Part shown: positions 32,094 to 41,719 of the stretch, piece by piece
Layout: every line of letters starts with the position of its first letter
Numbering within the stretch: the first letter of the stretch is position 1
Assembly (NCBI RefSeq): GCF_937936435.1
Contig: NZ_CALDDG010000021.1
Coordinates: forward strand, 1 to 42,417
Origin: an uncultured Sulfuricurvum sp.
GTDB taxonomy: Bacteria; Campylobacterota; Campylobacteria; Campylobacterales; Sulfurimonadaceae
Direction of reading: 5' to 3'
Length of the DNA stretch: 42,417 nucleotides
Notes under the pieces: model-generated
What the model was told of the DNA's origin: nothing
What the model saw: only the letters and a program-made list of their open reading frames with translations
Databases searched by the model: none
Translations under genes and position numbers: made by a program

Positions 32094-33897
32094 CCTTCGC
32101 GGCAAGCTGGGCTGGAAGCAAGCCAAGAGATTCTTCGACCAGTTTGGTGTTACCGTGTTTTATAAATTTGTCTTCGTACTCAAACGTGATTACATTGACA
32201 TCATAAATCCGTTCCTGCGCCAGCCACTCTATCAGAGCACTGCCGACTCCGCCCATCCGGGAGGAATCGCTAAAAACATACCAACGTTTATGTTTTTGGG
32301 CCATACTGCGAAGCATGTCGCTGTCCAACGGCTTCACAAAACGTAAATCAAGCAATGAAGGCTTCTCCTCCATACATTCGATCGTCTGTGCCGCACGCCC
32401 GACACCGTTGCCGTAACCGATAAAAAGGATATCCGACTCATTGGCAATCAACAGCTGGGATTTCCCCGTCTCGAACGGAATCGATTCCGGCAAATCGGCA
32501 TTTAGAAATGCTCCACGCGGATACCGAATCGCACACGGGTGTTCATACGCAGCGGCATATCCGACGATCTGATGAAACGACTTTTCATCCCGCGGCGCAC
32601 ATAGAGTCATATTCGGGATCAGCCGTAAAAAACTGATATCGAAAGCTCCCTGATGGGTTTCGCCGTCCTCGCCGACGATTCCGGCTCTATCCATCGCAAA
32701 TACGACCGGCAAATCCATCAGACATACGTCGTGAATCACTTGATCATATCCCCGCTGTAAAAAGGTCGAATAGATGGTACAAAACGGCTTAAAGCCCTCT
32801 TTCGCCAAAGCTGCCATCGAAGTGACGGCATGCTGTTCGGCAATGGCCACATCCCAAAAACGTTCCGGATACATCTCCATCAGTTCACTCAATCCCGTAC
32901 CGCTCGGCATAGCGGCAGTCACACCGACAATCTTATCGTTACGGGCGGCATAGTGCATCAAAGCATCGGTATAAATCTGTGTTGCACTTTTAGCCGAACT
33001 TTTAGCATTGGCCGTGCCGCTTTTAAGATCAAACGGAGAAACACCGTGCCATTTTTCATGCTTTCCTTCGGCGATTTCGTATCCCTTTCCTTTAATCGTC
33101 TGCACATGCACCAATACCGGTTTGCCCATTGTCTTTGCGATTTGAAACGTCTCGATCAGGGATTTAAGGTCATGCCCGTCAATCGGACCGATATATTCGA
33201 TCCCCATCTCTTCGAACATAATCCCCGGCGTGATCAATTTAAACGACTCTTCAAACCGCTTGGCCAAATAATGGGCCCCGTCTCCGAAGTTATCGACAAA
33301 TTGTTCCGTCTTCTTTTTGAATCGTTGATAAAAAGGGCTTGCCATCGCCGAACTCAGCATTCGGCTGATCGCTCCGATCGGTTTAGCGATACTCATCTCA
33401 TTGTCGTTGAGGATAATCACCATCGGATATTTTCGATCTCCCAATTCATTGAGCGCTTCATACGCCATTCCCGCCGACATTGCCCCATCGCCGATCACAA
33501 CGACCGGAATACGGCTCGACTGCTCTTTTTTCAGAGCAATGGCTTTTGCGGCTCCTACTCCCAAAGAAATCGACGTAGAACTGTGTCCCGCGACGAAATA
33601 ATCCATCGGTGATTCAGACGGTTTCGTGTACCCGCTCAATCCTCCGAATTGACGCAGTGTCGAGAACTCTTCCCAACGCTCCGTCAATAGCTTATGAGCA
33701 TACGATTGATGGGAGACGTCAAAAATAAACGGATCTTTTGCCGGATCGAAAACTTTATGCATTGCGACGATAATCTCCGTCGCCCCCAAGGTCGAACTTA
33801 GATGCCCCCCGTTTGTACTGACTACCTCTAAAATCCGGTCACGTATTTTTTGACACAAAGATTCGAGTTCCGAAAATGAAAAATTTTTAATATCCAT
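32080..33897 (-). CDS. dxs: 1-deoxy-D-xylulose-5-phosphate synthase
   Basis: Condenses pyruvate and glyceraldehyde 3-phosphate into DXP, the first step of the MEP isoprenoid pathway. 605 residues with HLSSTLGATEIIVAMH near 31, the thiamine-diphosphate motif GDGAMSAGMAYEALNE to NDNEMSI, GPIDGHD, the catalytic-Glu segment VAIAEQHAVTSMAALA, and the C-terminal transketolase domain (FVKPLD). It is the last gene of the lptG-like to dxs block, 75 bases behind fliH. Confidence 0.96.
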   Translation of the reverse strand: MDIKNFSFSELESLCQKIRDRILEVVSTNGGHLSSTLGATEIIVAMHKVFDPAKDPFIFDVSHQSYAHKLLTERWEEFSTLRQFGGLSGYTKPSESPMDYFVAGHSSTSISLGVGAAKAIALKKEQSSRIPVVVIGDGAMSAGMAYEALNELGDRKYPMVIILNDNEMSIAKPIGAISRMLSSAMASPFYQRFKKKTEQFVDNFGDGAHYLAKRFEESFKLITPGIMFEEMGIEYIGPIDGHDLKSLIETFQIAKTMGKPVLVHVQTIKGKGYEIAEGKHEKWHGVSPFDLKSGTANAKSSAKSATQIYTDALMHYAARNDKIVGVTAAMPSGTGLSELMEMYPERFWDVAIAEQHAVTSMAALAKEGFKPFCTIYSTFLQRGYDQVIHDVCLMDLPVVFAMDRAGIVGEDGETHQGAFDISFLRLIPNMTLCAPRDEKSFHQIVGYAAAYEHPCAIRYPRGAFLNADLPESIPFETGKSQLLIANESDILFIGYGNGVGRAAQTIECMEEKPSLLDLRFVKPLDSDMLRSMAQKHKRWYVFSDSSRMGGVGSALIEWLAQERIYDVNVITFEYEDKFIKHGNTKLVEESLGLLPAQLAAKVIVE

Positions 33898-33972
33898 ACT
33901 GCTCTATTATCCTAACATATATCTGCCGCTTAATTCGTGTTTATTATAAGGACGCTTAATCGCCAAACGGCT

Positions 33973-34758
33973 TTAAGATTCGAGTAAAAGCGATCGTTTA
34001 AGTCTCTCGTAACGCTTTTTTATCTCGGAATCGATGTTTCCGACGTCGCTGATCGCCACGACTCCACCGGGGCTGATCGCTTTGTCGGAGAGAACTTCGA
34101 CATGTGCCAATGAACCGACTTTTTCAGAGATAAATCCATGATCTGCCGGATTGACGCGAAGCGTGATTTTCGATGCGTCTTTCAGCTCTTCGATCAAATC
34201 GGATGAGAGCTTAGCCGCTATTTTCGAACTGTTTTCCTGTGTCTCAATTCCGATAACCTCTTTGGCGATATCCAACGCCGTGAAGGTCAGCTCTTTTTGA
34301 ATTGATCCGAGCGCGCCGACGAACTCCGCCGCCGCATTTTCGAGTGTTTTCACAGACTGAGACAACTGCTCGTGCGATTGGGCGCTTTGACCGGCATTAG
34401 CCGCTTTTTCTTCTGCTTTACCGGCTTCCAGCCCCTCAGCAAACGCTGCTTTTTTTGCCTCATCGAGTGCTTGGGCATGCTCCTCTTGCATCGATTCGAT
34501 CCGCATTTGCATTTTGATGACGTTCGAACTCATCTCATCCGCTTTTTTGAGCAGCGATTCGATGAATTCGTCTTTCGAAGAAGTACGATTCTCTTTACGA
34601 CGTTCTACCGGAGGCGGAGAATCTTCTTCCGCCATACTTTGATTCAACTCTTGCGTCGCTTCGGCGATACTTGCACCTGAGAGGGATGAGAGGATTTTAA
34701 ACTGGTATTTGCTGATAGTATGGGCACCGGAACGATCCTGTTGAATCACCACATCCAT
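33973..34758 (-). CDS. fliH: Flagellar assembly protein FliH
   Basis: Regulator of the flagellar type III export ATPase FliI. 261 residues: a variable N-terminal half with a long predicted coiled coil (about 60-175, with Ala/Glu/Lys-rich heptads), and a C-terminal V-ATPase E-subunit-like domain with IAKEVIGIETQENSS, LRVNPADHGFI and the ending GNIDSEIKKRYERLKRSLL. It lies 5 bases behind fliG and in the fliF-fliG-fliH order. fliI is not in the window. Confidence 0.88.
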   Translation of the reverse strand: MDVVIQQDRSGAHTISKYQFKILSSLSGASIAEATQELNQSMAEEDSPPPVERRKENRTSSKDEFIESLLKKADEMSSNVIKMQMRIESMQEEHAQALDEAKKAAFAEGLEAGKAEEKAANAGQSAQSHEQLSQSVKTLENAAAEFVGALGSIQKELTFTALDIAKEVIGIETQENSSKIAAKLSSDLIEELKDASKITLRVNPADHGFISEKVGSLAHVEVLSDKAISPGGVVAISDVGNIDSEIKKRYERLKRSLLLES

Positions 34759-34763
34759 CTAGT

Positions 34764-35789
34764 TTACTCCACCATCTCTTCAGATTCGCCCAACTGCAAG
34801 ACACCCTGTTCCGCCAAGGCTTGAACGGCATCGACGATTTTACGCTGCGCCCCTTCGACCTCTTTGACTTTAACCGCACCGAGAAACTGCATCTCTTCGA
34901 TAAAGGCATCTTTGGCACGTTGGGACATATTAGCGTAAAATTTCTCTTTGAGTTCATCCGCCGAGCTTTTAAGAGCCAACATAAGATCGTTTTTATCGAC
35001 CGACTTGAGAATTTCGCGAACACTGTTACCGTCGAGATCGACGATATCTTCGAAGGTGAACATCATCTCTTTAATTGACGCCGCAAGTTCCTGATCAAGC
35101 TGCTCGATCTGCGACAACGTCGATTTGGACGCTTTCGCCCCCAAACGGTTGAATACGTCCGCCACGGCGCGCGGTCCGCCCACTTCGACTTTGTAGGTTG
35201 CCAATGCCTCGAGTTTCGACTCTAATACGGCACTGACACGCTTGATAATCGACGGAGAGATATCTCCGAGTTTTGCCATACGCATTGCCACTTCGGCACG
35301 TAGATCGTCCGGGAAAATATAAAGCGTTTCCGCTGCAGCCGAAGGGTCCATGTGTGCCAGAATCAAAGCAATGGTTTGCGGATGCTCCGTCATAATAAAG
35401 TCGGCAAGCTGCTGCGGTTTGATTTTCGCCAAGTATGCAAAATTCTGCGTATTCTGCATGGTTTTGGAGAGACGTTCCAACACCTTCTTCGCTTCGTCCG
35501 GACCTAAAGCTTTATACAAAATCTCGCGTGCGTACTCCATACCGCCGGTATTAAGGTACTGGTTCGACTGAACGATTGCGTAAAATTCTTCAAGAACCGC
35601 CGCCCCGAGATTTTTCTCAATCGAACGGTTATTGGCGATATATTTCGAAATTTCGGTAATCGACTCGACGTTCATCCGCGAAAAAATAGTTGCGGTGACG
35701 TCTTCTCCGAGTTGGACAAGCAAAATAGCCACTTTTTGCGTCATGCTCATCTCTTCAAACGCTACTTGTTGTGAGGGTGTTAAGTTCAT
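34764..35789 (-). CDS. fliG: Flagellar motor switch protein FliG
   Basis: Rotor protein of the C-ring that interacts with the stator. 341 residues, the normal length, with the N-terminal FliF-binding domain, the middle domain containing EHPQTIALILAHM, and the C-terminal domain with TFEDIVDLDGNSVREIL and LKSVDKNDLMLALK, which carries the charged torque helix. It is between fliF (9 bases) and fliH (5 bases). Confidence 0.97.
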   Translation of the reverse strand: MNLTPSQQVAFEEMSMTQKVAILLVQLGEDVTATIFSRMNVESITEISKYIANNRSIEKNLGAAVLEEFYAIVQSNQYLNTGGMEYAREILYKALGPDEAKKVLERLSKTMQNTQNFAYLAKIKPQQLADFIMTEHPQTIALILAHMDPSAAAETLYIFPDDLRAEVAMRMAKLGDISPSIIKRVSAVLESKLEALATYKVEVGGPRAVADVFNRLGAKASKSTLSQIEQLDQELAASIKEMMFTFEDIVDLDGNSVREILKSVDKNDLMLALKSSADELKEKFYANMSQRAKDAFIEEMQFLGAVKVKEVEGAQRKIVDAVQALAEQGVLQLGESEEMVE

Positions 35790-35798
35790 ACTCTCCTC

Positions 35799-37523
35799 CT
35801 ATCGTTTGTTTGTGCCCTCTGCGGGCATCGATTCTTCATCGATCAAAGCCTGAATCAACGAAGCGATCTCTTCAGGGTGTTCTTCCGCCGTTTCACGCAC
35901 TTTTTGGAGCAATACATCGTATTTAAGCTCATCTTCGTTGAAACTATCCCCAAGTCCGAGCTGACTTTCGACTTTTTTACGCATTTGTTGTACTTTTTCA
36001 ACCAAATCTTCGTCCTCGTCATCGGCGATCTCAAGATTCGGTTTCTCAAATTCCTCTTCTTCACGGCTGAATTCCAGCATACGCTCCGCAAAAGGGATAA
36101 TGATTTTCTTATACGCGATAAAGAGTATAATCGCAACCAAAAGATACTTGAATACCGGAGCAAACGGTGCCAGATAGGTTGAAACGAAGGCAGACGTCTT
36201 CGACGCGGCGTTTTGGGGTTCTTTCCCTTCTTTGGAGGTTTGAAACTCGAAATTGCGGACACTTACCTGATCGCCGCGCTGTTCATCCACGCCGATAGCC
36301 TGCTTGACCAAAGCATCGATCGCCTGTAATTGCGTTTCGTCCAGGGCCACATATTCGACTTCACCCGTCGGTTCTCCGTCAGGCCCTTTTTTCGGCTCGT
36401 ACTTTCCGTCTACGACAACCGCGGCACTGATCCGTTTCAAACGGGCAAACTCAAGTTTTGTCGTCGAAACGGTTTTCGACACTTCATAGTTGGTCGTGCC
36501 CGTCGTTTTCTCATATTTCTCGCCGCTGCCGTTTGTCCCCAGTCCTTCTACCGGTCCGATATTGCTCACCGCACCCGGGACACCTCCGGTATTTTGCGCC
36601 GGAGTTGAGCCTTCACGCTTCTCTTCAAGCGTCTGCTCGCTGCGAACGACGTTTTCGGGATCGTATTTTTCCGATGTCGAACTTTGCTCCGAAAAATCGT
36701 AGTCTATCGTTACTTTTGCCACGACACGGTCTTTGCCTCCGATAAACGGAGCCAATACGTTGATAATTTTTTCTTCTTGTTTTTTCTCTTCTTTGGTTTT
36801 GTACTGCTGCTGCATCGTAGAGAGTTCGCTCATAGCGGAAGCGGCATCGTCGTCCCCGAGAGTTTCTCCCTCAGAGTCGATCAGTGTCACATTCTCTACC
36901 GTCAATTTCGGGACGGCTGATGCAACCAGCTTTTTAATTCCGCGTATCTGCTTAGGGGTAAGCTTACGGTCGGGAAAAAGTTGAACCATTACCGAAGCAG
37001 ACGGCGGTACCGCTTCAGAGACGAACAGCGTCTCTTTCGGCAAAGCAAGACTGACGCTTGATTTTTCGACCGGTCCCAGAGAGTCGATCGATCGGGCCAA
37101 CTCCCCTTCCAACGCACGACGGAATTTTACCTCTTGGTCAAAATTGGTTGCACCGAACTCTTGTTTGTCAAAAAGCTCGAAACCGACATGCCCTTCTTTC
37201 GGAATTCCCAGCGACGCAATCGTAATCCGCTCTTTATACACGACCTCTTTGGGTACTTCGATGACGTTATCGCGGGGAATCCGATACGGGATTTTATCTT
37301 TTTCGAGCTGTTCGACGACCTGCGCCGCATCCTGTGCGCTTAATTGATCGAATAGAACCTGATATCCGTCGTTCGAATCTTTGGAACCTTCGGAAGTATA
37401 GACAACCAAAAACACTAAAAAAGCGACTATTCCGGCAACAGCGGCACCGATAATAATTCTTTGTGTCTGCGTCAGTTTTCCGAAAAAGACAACGAGTTGC
37501 GAAAAAAGGGCCTTAAAATCCAT
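35799..37523 (-). CDS. fliF: Flagellar MS-ring protein FliF
   Basis: Forms the membrane ring on which the motor and export gate assemble. 574 residues with a first membrane helix at about 23-46, a periplasmic YscJ-like ring region (SKDSNDGYQVLFDQLSAQDA, LEGELARSIDSLGPVEKSSV), a variable loop, a second helix near 455-475, and an acidic cytoplasmic tail with the FliG-binding segment (DELKYDVLLQKVRETAEEHP, then EIASLIQALI). TAGGT lies 4-5 bases before the ATG. It starts the fli group, 13 bases after hisC. Confidence 0.97.
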   Translation of the reverse strand: MDFKALFSQLVVFFGKLTQTQRIIIGAAVAGIVAFLVFLVVYTSEGSKDSNDGYQVLFDQLSAQDAAQVVEQLEKDKIPYRIPRDNVIEVPKEVVYKERITIASLGIPKEGHVGFELFDKQEFGATNFDQEVKFRRALEGELARSIDSLGPVEKSSVSLALPKETLFVSEAVPPSASVMVQLFPDRKLTPKQIRGIKKLVASAVPKLTVENVTLIDSEGETLGDDDAASAMSELSTMQQQYKTKEEKKQEEKIINVLAPFIGGKDRVVAKVTIDYDFSEQSSTSEKYDPENVVRSEQTLEEKREGSTPAQNTGGVPGAVSNIGPVEGLGTNGSGEKYEKTTGTTNYEVSKTVSTTKLEFARLKRISAAVVVDGKYEPKKGPDGEPTGEVEYVALDETQLQAIDALVKQAIGVDEQRGDQVSVRNFEFQTSKEGKEPQNAASKTSAFVSTYLAPFAPVFKYLLVAIILFIAYKKIIIPFAERMLEFSREEEEFEKPNLEIADDEDEDLVEKVQQMRKKVESQLGLGDSFNEDELKYDVLLQKVRETAEEHPEEIASLIQALIDEESMPAEGTNKR

Positions 37524-37536
37524 TGTTACCTAATTT

Positions 37537-38631
37537 TTATAATAAAGGGTCGGTGAGTTCAAAAAATCGGTCGTTTTGAACCGAAGTACCGATTGTTACG
37601 CGAATTGCGTTCAATCCATAGCTGCTTAAATCACGTACAATCATACCCTTTTTTAAGAGTTCTTGCGCTATTTTCGATGAATTTTTTTCTTCAGGAAGCG
37701 ATAAAGTGACGAAATTGGTATAACTGTCAATCACATCGATCCCCTTTTCATGTGCAAATGTCTCATACCGTTTCATCTGTGCGAAATTGTCCGCAATGCA
37801 TCCCTCTACGAATGCCTCATCTTCCAATGCGACCGACGCCGCTTCTAAAGACAATGTCGTAATGTTAAACGGCGGACGCACTTTATACAGAGCCGTGATT
37901 ATATTTTTACAGGCGATCCCGTATCCTACGCGCATCCCGCCCAAACCGTATGCTTTGGAAAAAGTCCCCAGAAAAAGAACATTATCAAACTTTTCGATCA
38001 ACTCTTTCGGTTCGACCGCATATGCCGGATTTTTAAATCGGGCATATTCCATGTAAGCACCGTCGACAATCACCAAGGTGTCGCTATCCACTTTTTCGAT
38101 GAACGAAATCATCTCTTCCGCTTTCAGACCGTCACCCGTAGGGTTATTCGGAGTACAAAGGAAAATAATGGAAGGTTTGTGCTCTTGATAAAGAGCATAA
38201 AACTCTTCCATCTTATGTTCGCGTGATGCGGTCCGGATAATCTGTGCCCCTACTTGTTTGGCATAAATCTCATACATAGCAAAAGTCACACTGTTCATCA
38301 GTACTTTGCCTCCGCCGTGCGCCTTGGCGTGAATAGCAAATTCGATCACCTGATCACTGCCTGCTCCGATAACCAACTCGGTACTTTCAATACCGTATTT
38401 AGCGGATAAGGCCGTTTTGAGTTTTACCATCGAATCATCAGGATACAGCGCCATATTATCGATGATAGCACGAACGGCCTCTTTAACTTTCGGTGAACAT
38501 CCGAAAGGGTTTTCGTTACTCGCCAATTTAACGATCTGATCCGGACTGATTCCGTATTCCCGAACGACAAGTTCGATCGGCTTGCCCGCTTCGTATGTTG
38601 TGATGTTCTCTAATGCCTGATTGAATTTCAT
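37537..38631 (-). CDS. hisC: Histidinol-phosphate aminotransferase
   Basis: Class II aminotransferase giving histidinol phosphate in histidine synthesis; in this genus it may also act on aromatic keto acids, which would fit its coupling to pheA. 364 residues with SNENPFGCSPKV, CTPNNPTGDG, VDGAYMEYA and the PLP lysine in GTFSKAYGLGGMRVGYG. Its ATG overlaps the pheA stop (ATGA). Confidence 0.95.
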   Translation of the reverse strand: MKFNQALENITTYEAGKPIELVVREYGISPDQIVKLASNENPFGCSPKVKEAVRAIIDNMALYPDDSMVKLKTALSAKYGIESTELVIGAGSDQVIEFAIHAKAHGGGKVLMNSVTFAMYEIYAKQVGAQIIRTASREHKMEEFYALYQEHKPSIIFLCTPNNPTGDGLKAEEMISFIEKVDSDTLVIVDGAYMEYARFKNPAYAVEPKELIEKFDNVLFLGTFSKAYGLGGMRVGYGIACKNIITALYKVRPPFNITTLSLEAASVALEDEAFVEGCIADNFAQMKRYETFAHEKGIDVIDSYTNFVTLSLPEEKNSSKIAQELLKKGMIVRDLSSYGLNAIRVTIGTSVQNDRFFELTDPLL

Positions 38632-39710
38632 AACTCCCCTTTAACGTAACTGCCTAACCATGTCACTTCATCTGCATGCTGCTGAATCAATGCCTGAATT
38701 TCCGGTTCGTCGATATGACCGAAAAAGTCGATGAAGAACCAATATCCGAATCCGTCGTTATCCCGTGACGGGCGACTTTCGATTTTGCTCAAATTGATAT
38801 TCGCGTTATTAAAATCTTCCAAAAAGTGGACTAATGCCCCCGCTTTTTGAGCATCTTTCAAACGTACCAAAATAGAAGTTTTGTCTTCGCCGCTGATCCC
38901 GTTTTTGAAATCGCTCAAAATAAAAAAGCGCGTTGCATTGTTATGGGCATCTTCGATATTTTCAAACAAGGTCGGTACACCGTACAGTTTTGCCGCGATA
39001 TGGGAGCAGATTGCTGCCGCTTCGGGATCTTTCGAAGCCAAAATAGCCGCTTTTGCCGTCGATTCAACCGGTATGTGTTCGACCGCATTCAAGCCGTGCT
39101 CCGATAAAAACTCACGGCACTGCCCGAATCCTTTGTCTTTGGAATAGATTCGCTTGATCTGATGGATTTTTTCCGACTGGGTCGCAAATGCCATATGTAT
39201 CGGCATATACAATTCCGCGACGATTTTAACACTGCTTTTTCCCAATAGATCAAGCGTTTCACCGACAACCCCGTCACGTGAATTTTCGATCGGTACGACA
39301 CCGAATTTCGCACGGGATGCTTCGAGCGTTTTAAAAACCGCTTCGATTGAACCCAAAGAGAGATAATCGCTCATCGCCCCGAAACGTGATTCCGCAGCCT
39401 GATGGGTAAAGCTCCCCTCCGGCCCGAGATAGGCAATCCGCTCCGGTAGTTCCAGATTGCGCGATACGGCAAAAATTTCCAGAAAAACTGCCTCGATGGC
39501 CTGCGCATTTAACAAACCGCCTGATTCTTTACTCAACAGTGTCAAACGATCAATAATCGCTTTTTCCCGTTCAGGACGATAAATGGCCGTGTTGCTCTGA
39601 TGCTTGATCTCTCCGACACGCCGAACAACTTCCATCCGCCGATTCAACAGCTCTACGACAGCATTATCAATCTCATCAATCCGTTCTCTGCACTCTTCCA
39701 GTGTATTCAT
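38628..39710 (-). CDS. pheA: Bifunctional chorismate mutase/prephenate dehydratase
   Basis: Converts chorismate to phenylpyruvate for phenylalanine synthesis. 360 residues: a chorismate mutase domain at 1-88 (ECRERIDEIDNAVVELLNRR, PEREKAIID), a prephenate dehydratase domain at about 91-270 (YLGPEGSFTHQAA, PIENSRDGVVGETLDLL, NNATRFFIL with the TRF catalytic motif), and an ACT domain at about 280-355 (ESRPSRD, the Phe-binding ESRP). The ACT domain implies feedback inhibition by phenylalanine. It is coupled by 4-base overlaps with the HAD gene upstream and with hisC downstream. Confidence 0.96.
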   Translation of the reverse strand: MNTLEECRERIDEIDNAVVELLNRRMEVVRRVGEIKHQSNTAIYRPEREKAIIDRLTLLSKESGGLLNAQAIEAVFLEIFAVSRNLELPERIAYLGPEGSFTHQAAESRFGAMSDYLSLGSIEAVFKTLEASRAKFGVVPIENSRDGVVGETLDLLGKSSVKIVAELYMPIHMAFATQSEKIHQIKRIYSKDKGFGQCREFLSEHGLNAVEHIPVESTAKAAILASKDPEAAAICSHIAAKLYGVPTLFENIEDAHNNATRFFILSDFKNGISGEDKTSILVRLKDAQKAGALVHFLEDFNNANINLSKIESRPSRDNDGFGYWFFIDFFGHIDEPEIQALIQQHADEVTWLGSYVKGEL

Positions 39711-40486
39711 AAACTCTCCAGTATCTCCTGCATATCGGCATAAATCGCTGTCGGACGATCTTTTTCTCTCAAAGCGGGAATAATCTCATCCGCATGACGG
39801 TATTTTCCGCTTAAAACGAAAACCCCCTTCATCCCTAACGACTGAGCTCCGATCAAATCCCCTTTGACGTCATCGCTGATGATCGTGATATCGGCGAAAT
39901 CGATCCCTTCTTTTTGAAGATTTAACCGTCTTAATGCTTCGGTAAAGAAAGGGACACTCGGTTTACCGACAACCGTATAGGGAGTAGATGTCGCGAATTC
40001 GAGCATTTTTAAAATTGCCCCTACTCCGGGATATCGTTTATGATTCTTCACGTATAGCGTCGTCTCATGCATTCCGATCAGCTTTGCTCCGCCGAGAAGA
40101 AACTCGATGATCTGAGAATACTCATCATGATCGAAATTTTCTTTAATAGCGATCAATACCGTATCGGGAGAAGCGTAATCCAGGGTATAACCCATTTTCC
40201 GAACAACATTCAAGAAAGCCTCCGAACCGTACGCCGCAATCTTTTCGCTTTTAGCGATATGGGCTTCTAGCAGCATCAAAGGATCAAGATAATGGCTTTG
40301 CGGGATATGCAAACCGATCGAATTTAAATACCCCAAGAACTCTTCGCTCGGATTTTTCGTACTGTTAGTAATGACCATATAAGGGATACGATATGTATTA
40401 AGATGATTGATAAATGCTATCGCACCGCGTGTAGGGAGCTTGGTATTGTCTTCAATCAATGTCCCCTGCACGTCAATAAAAAACAT
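39707..40486 (-). CDS. HAD-superfamily hydrolase, class IIA (NagD-like)
   Basis: 259 residues. Motif I reads DVQGT at 5-9; the nucleophile Asp5 is kept but the usual second Asp is Gln7. The class IIA cap lies in the middle, VGKPS is motif III, and SDDVKGD gives motif IV. Motif II is ITNSTKNPSEEF. Members dephosphorylate small metabolites. The same position between lysA and pheA is occupied in Campylobacter by a HAD protein, so it belongs to the operon, but its substrate cannot be read here. Start ATG has AGAGGA 6 bases upstream. Confidence 0.85.
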   Translation of the reverse strand: MFFIDVQGTLIEDNTKLPTRGAIAFINHLNTYRIPYMVITNSTKNPSEEFLGYLNSIGLHIPQSHYLDPLMLLEAHIAKSEKIAAYGSEAFLNVVRKMGYTLDYASPDTVLIAIKENFDHDEYSQIIEFLLGGAKLIGMHETTLYVKNHKRYPGVGAILKMLEFATSTPYTVVGKPSVPFFTEALRRLNLQKEGIDFADITIISDDVKGDLIGAQSLGMKGVFVLSGKYRHADEIIPALREKDRPTAIYADMQEILESL

Positions 40487-40488
40487 TT

Positions 40489-41697
40489 TTATTCCTCTAA
40501 ATAGTCGCGTTCACACGCGATCACGTCCTCAAAAGTCTCACGACGACGGATCAGACGCTCTTTTCCCGCTTCTACCGCTACCTCGGCAGAACGTCCGCGC
40601 GTGTTGTAGTTACTTCCCATTCCAAAACCGTAAGCCCCGGCACTGTGTACGACCAGTAAATCGTTATGATCCAACATAGGCAGAGGATAATTTTTAGCCA
40701 GGAAATCGCCGCTTTCACATACCGGACCGACAACATCGGCGATGCTCTCTTCACCCGATTTTTCCATTGCCTCGATACGGTGATACGCTTTGTACAGACT
40801 CGGACGGATTAAATCGTTCATTGCCCCGTCGACAACGACAAAGCGCTTGGCACCGTTATTTTTTTCGTACAAAACTTTCGTCAAAAAGTAACCCGCATTT
40901 GCCGTAAGGAAACGCCCCGGTTCACAAATAACCGTCACATCCATCCCTTTGAGCGCACCTAATACCGCCTGTGCGTAATCATACGGTTGAATCGTCGTCT
41001 CGTCGGCATAGCGTACACCCAAGCCGCCGCCGATATCGAAGAACTTGAGTTCGATATCGATCGCCTGCAAGGATCGCATTAAATCTGCTACGATCACCGC
41101 CGCTTCGTAGATCGGTTCCAATTCGGTCAACTGGCTTCCGATATGAAAATGGATACCGACCGGATCAAGATGCTCGGAATTTTTAGCCTGAATATACATT
41201 CGCTTGGCGGCAACGATCTCCACCCCGAACTTGTTGTCATGCAAACCGGTAGAGATGTACGGATGGGTTTTCGGATCGATATTCGGATTGACGCGAATGC
41301 TGATACGGGCTTTGCAGCCCAATTCTTTCGCGATCATCTCCACACGTCCGAGTTCGGCTTCACTCTCGACATTGATATAGAGAATGTCTTTTTCGATCGC
41401 TTCGCGGATTTCCTCATCGCGTTTGCCGACGCCGCTGAAAATAATCCGGTATTTCGGAACCCCCGCCATCAAGGCACGACGCACTTCCCCGATCGATACG
41501 CAATCTGCGCCCGATCCCAATGTGGCAAAATGTTTGACGACACTCAAATTCGAGTTGGCTTTGACCGCATACGCTAAAATCGATTTTCGTCCTCGAAAAG
41601 CCTCTTTTAACGATTCAAACTGCATTGTCATTGCGTCGAAATCATACACATACAAAGGGGTACCGTATGTTTGTGCCAGTGCTTTAAAATCAATCAC
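40489..41697 (-). CDS. lysA: Diaminopimelate decarboxylase
   Basis: Last step of lysine synthesis, meso-DAP to lysine, in the cytoplasm. Fold-type III PLP enzyme of 402 residues. It has the Schiff-base Lys46 in AYAVKANSN, HFHIGSQL, the glycine-rich FFDIGGGLGVRY, CEPGRFL, and the C-terminal GPVCESGDFLAK with the dimer-interface Cys. The start is GTG 41697, with AGGA about 6 bases upstream. It lies 22 bases behind the lptG-like gene and 2 bases before the HAD gene. Confidence 0.96.
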   Translation of the reverse strand: MIDFKALAQTYGTPLYVYDFDAMTMQFESLKEAFRGRKSILAYAVKANSNLSVVKHFATLGSGADCVSIGEVRRALMAGVPKYRIIFSGVGKRDEEIREAIEKDILYINVESEAELGRVEMIAKELGCKARISIRVNPNIDPKTHPYISTGLHDNKFGVEIVAAKRMYIQAKNSEHLDPVGIHFHIGSQLTELEPIYEAAVIVADLMRSLQAIDIELKFFDIGGGLGVRYADETTIQPYDYAQAVLGALKGMDVTVICEPGRFLTANAGYFLTKVLYEKNNGAKRFVVVDGAMNDLIRPSLYKAYHRIEAMEKSGEESIADVVGPVCESGDFLAKNYPLPMLDHNDLLVVHSAGAYGFGMGSNYNTRGRSAEVAVEAGKERLIRRRETFEDVIACERDYLEE

Positions 41698-41719
41698 CCT
41701 TAATCCTCATCGATTAGTT

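Noticed and set aside
32830..33612. 260-codon open frame on the plus strand
   Set aside because: It is antisense to dxs; composition is rich in His, Arg and Phe as in shadow frames.
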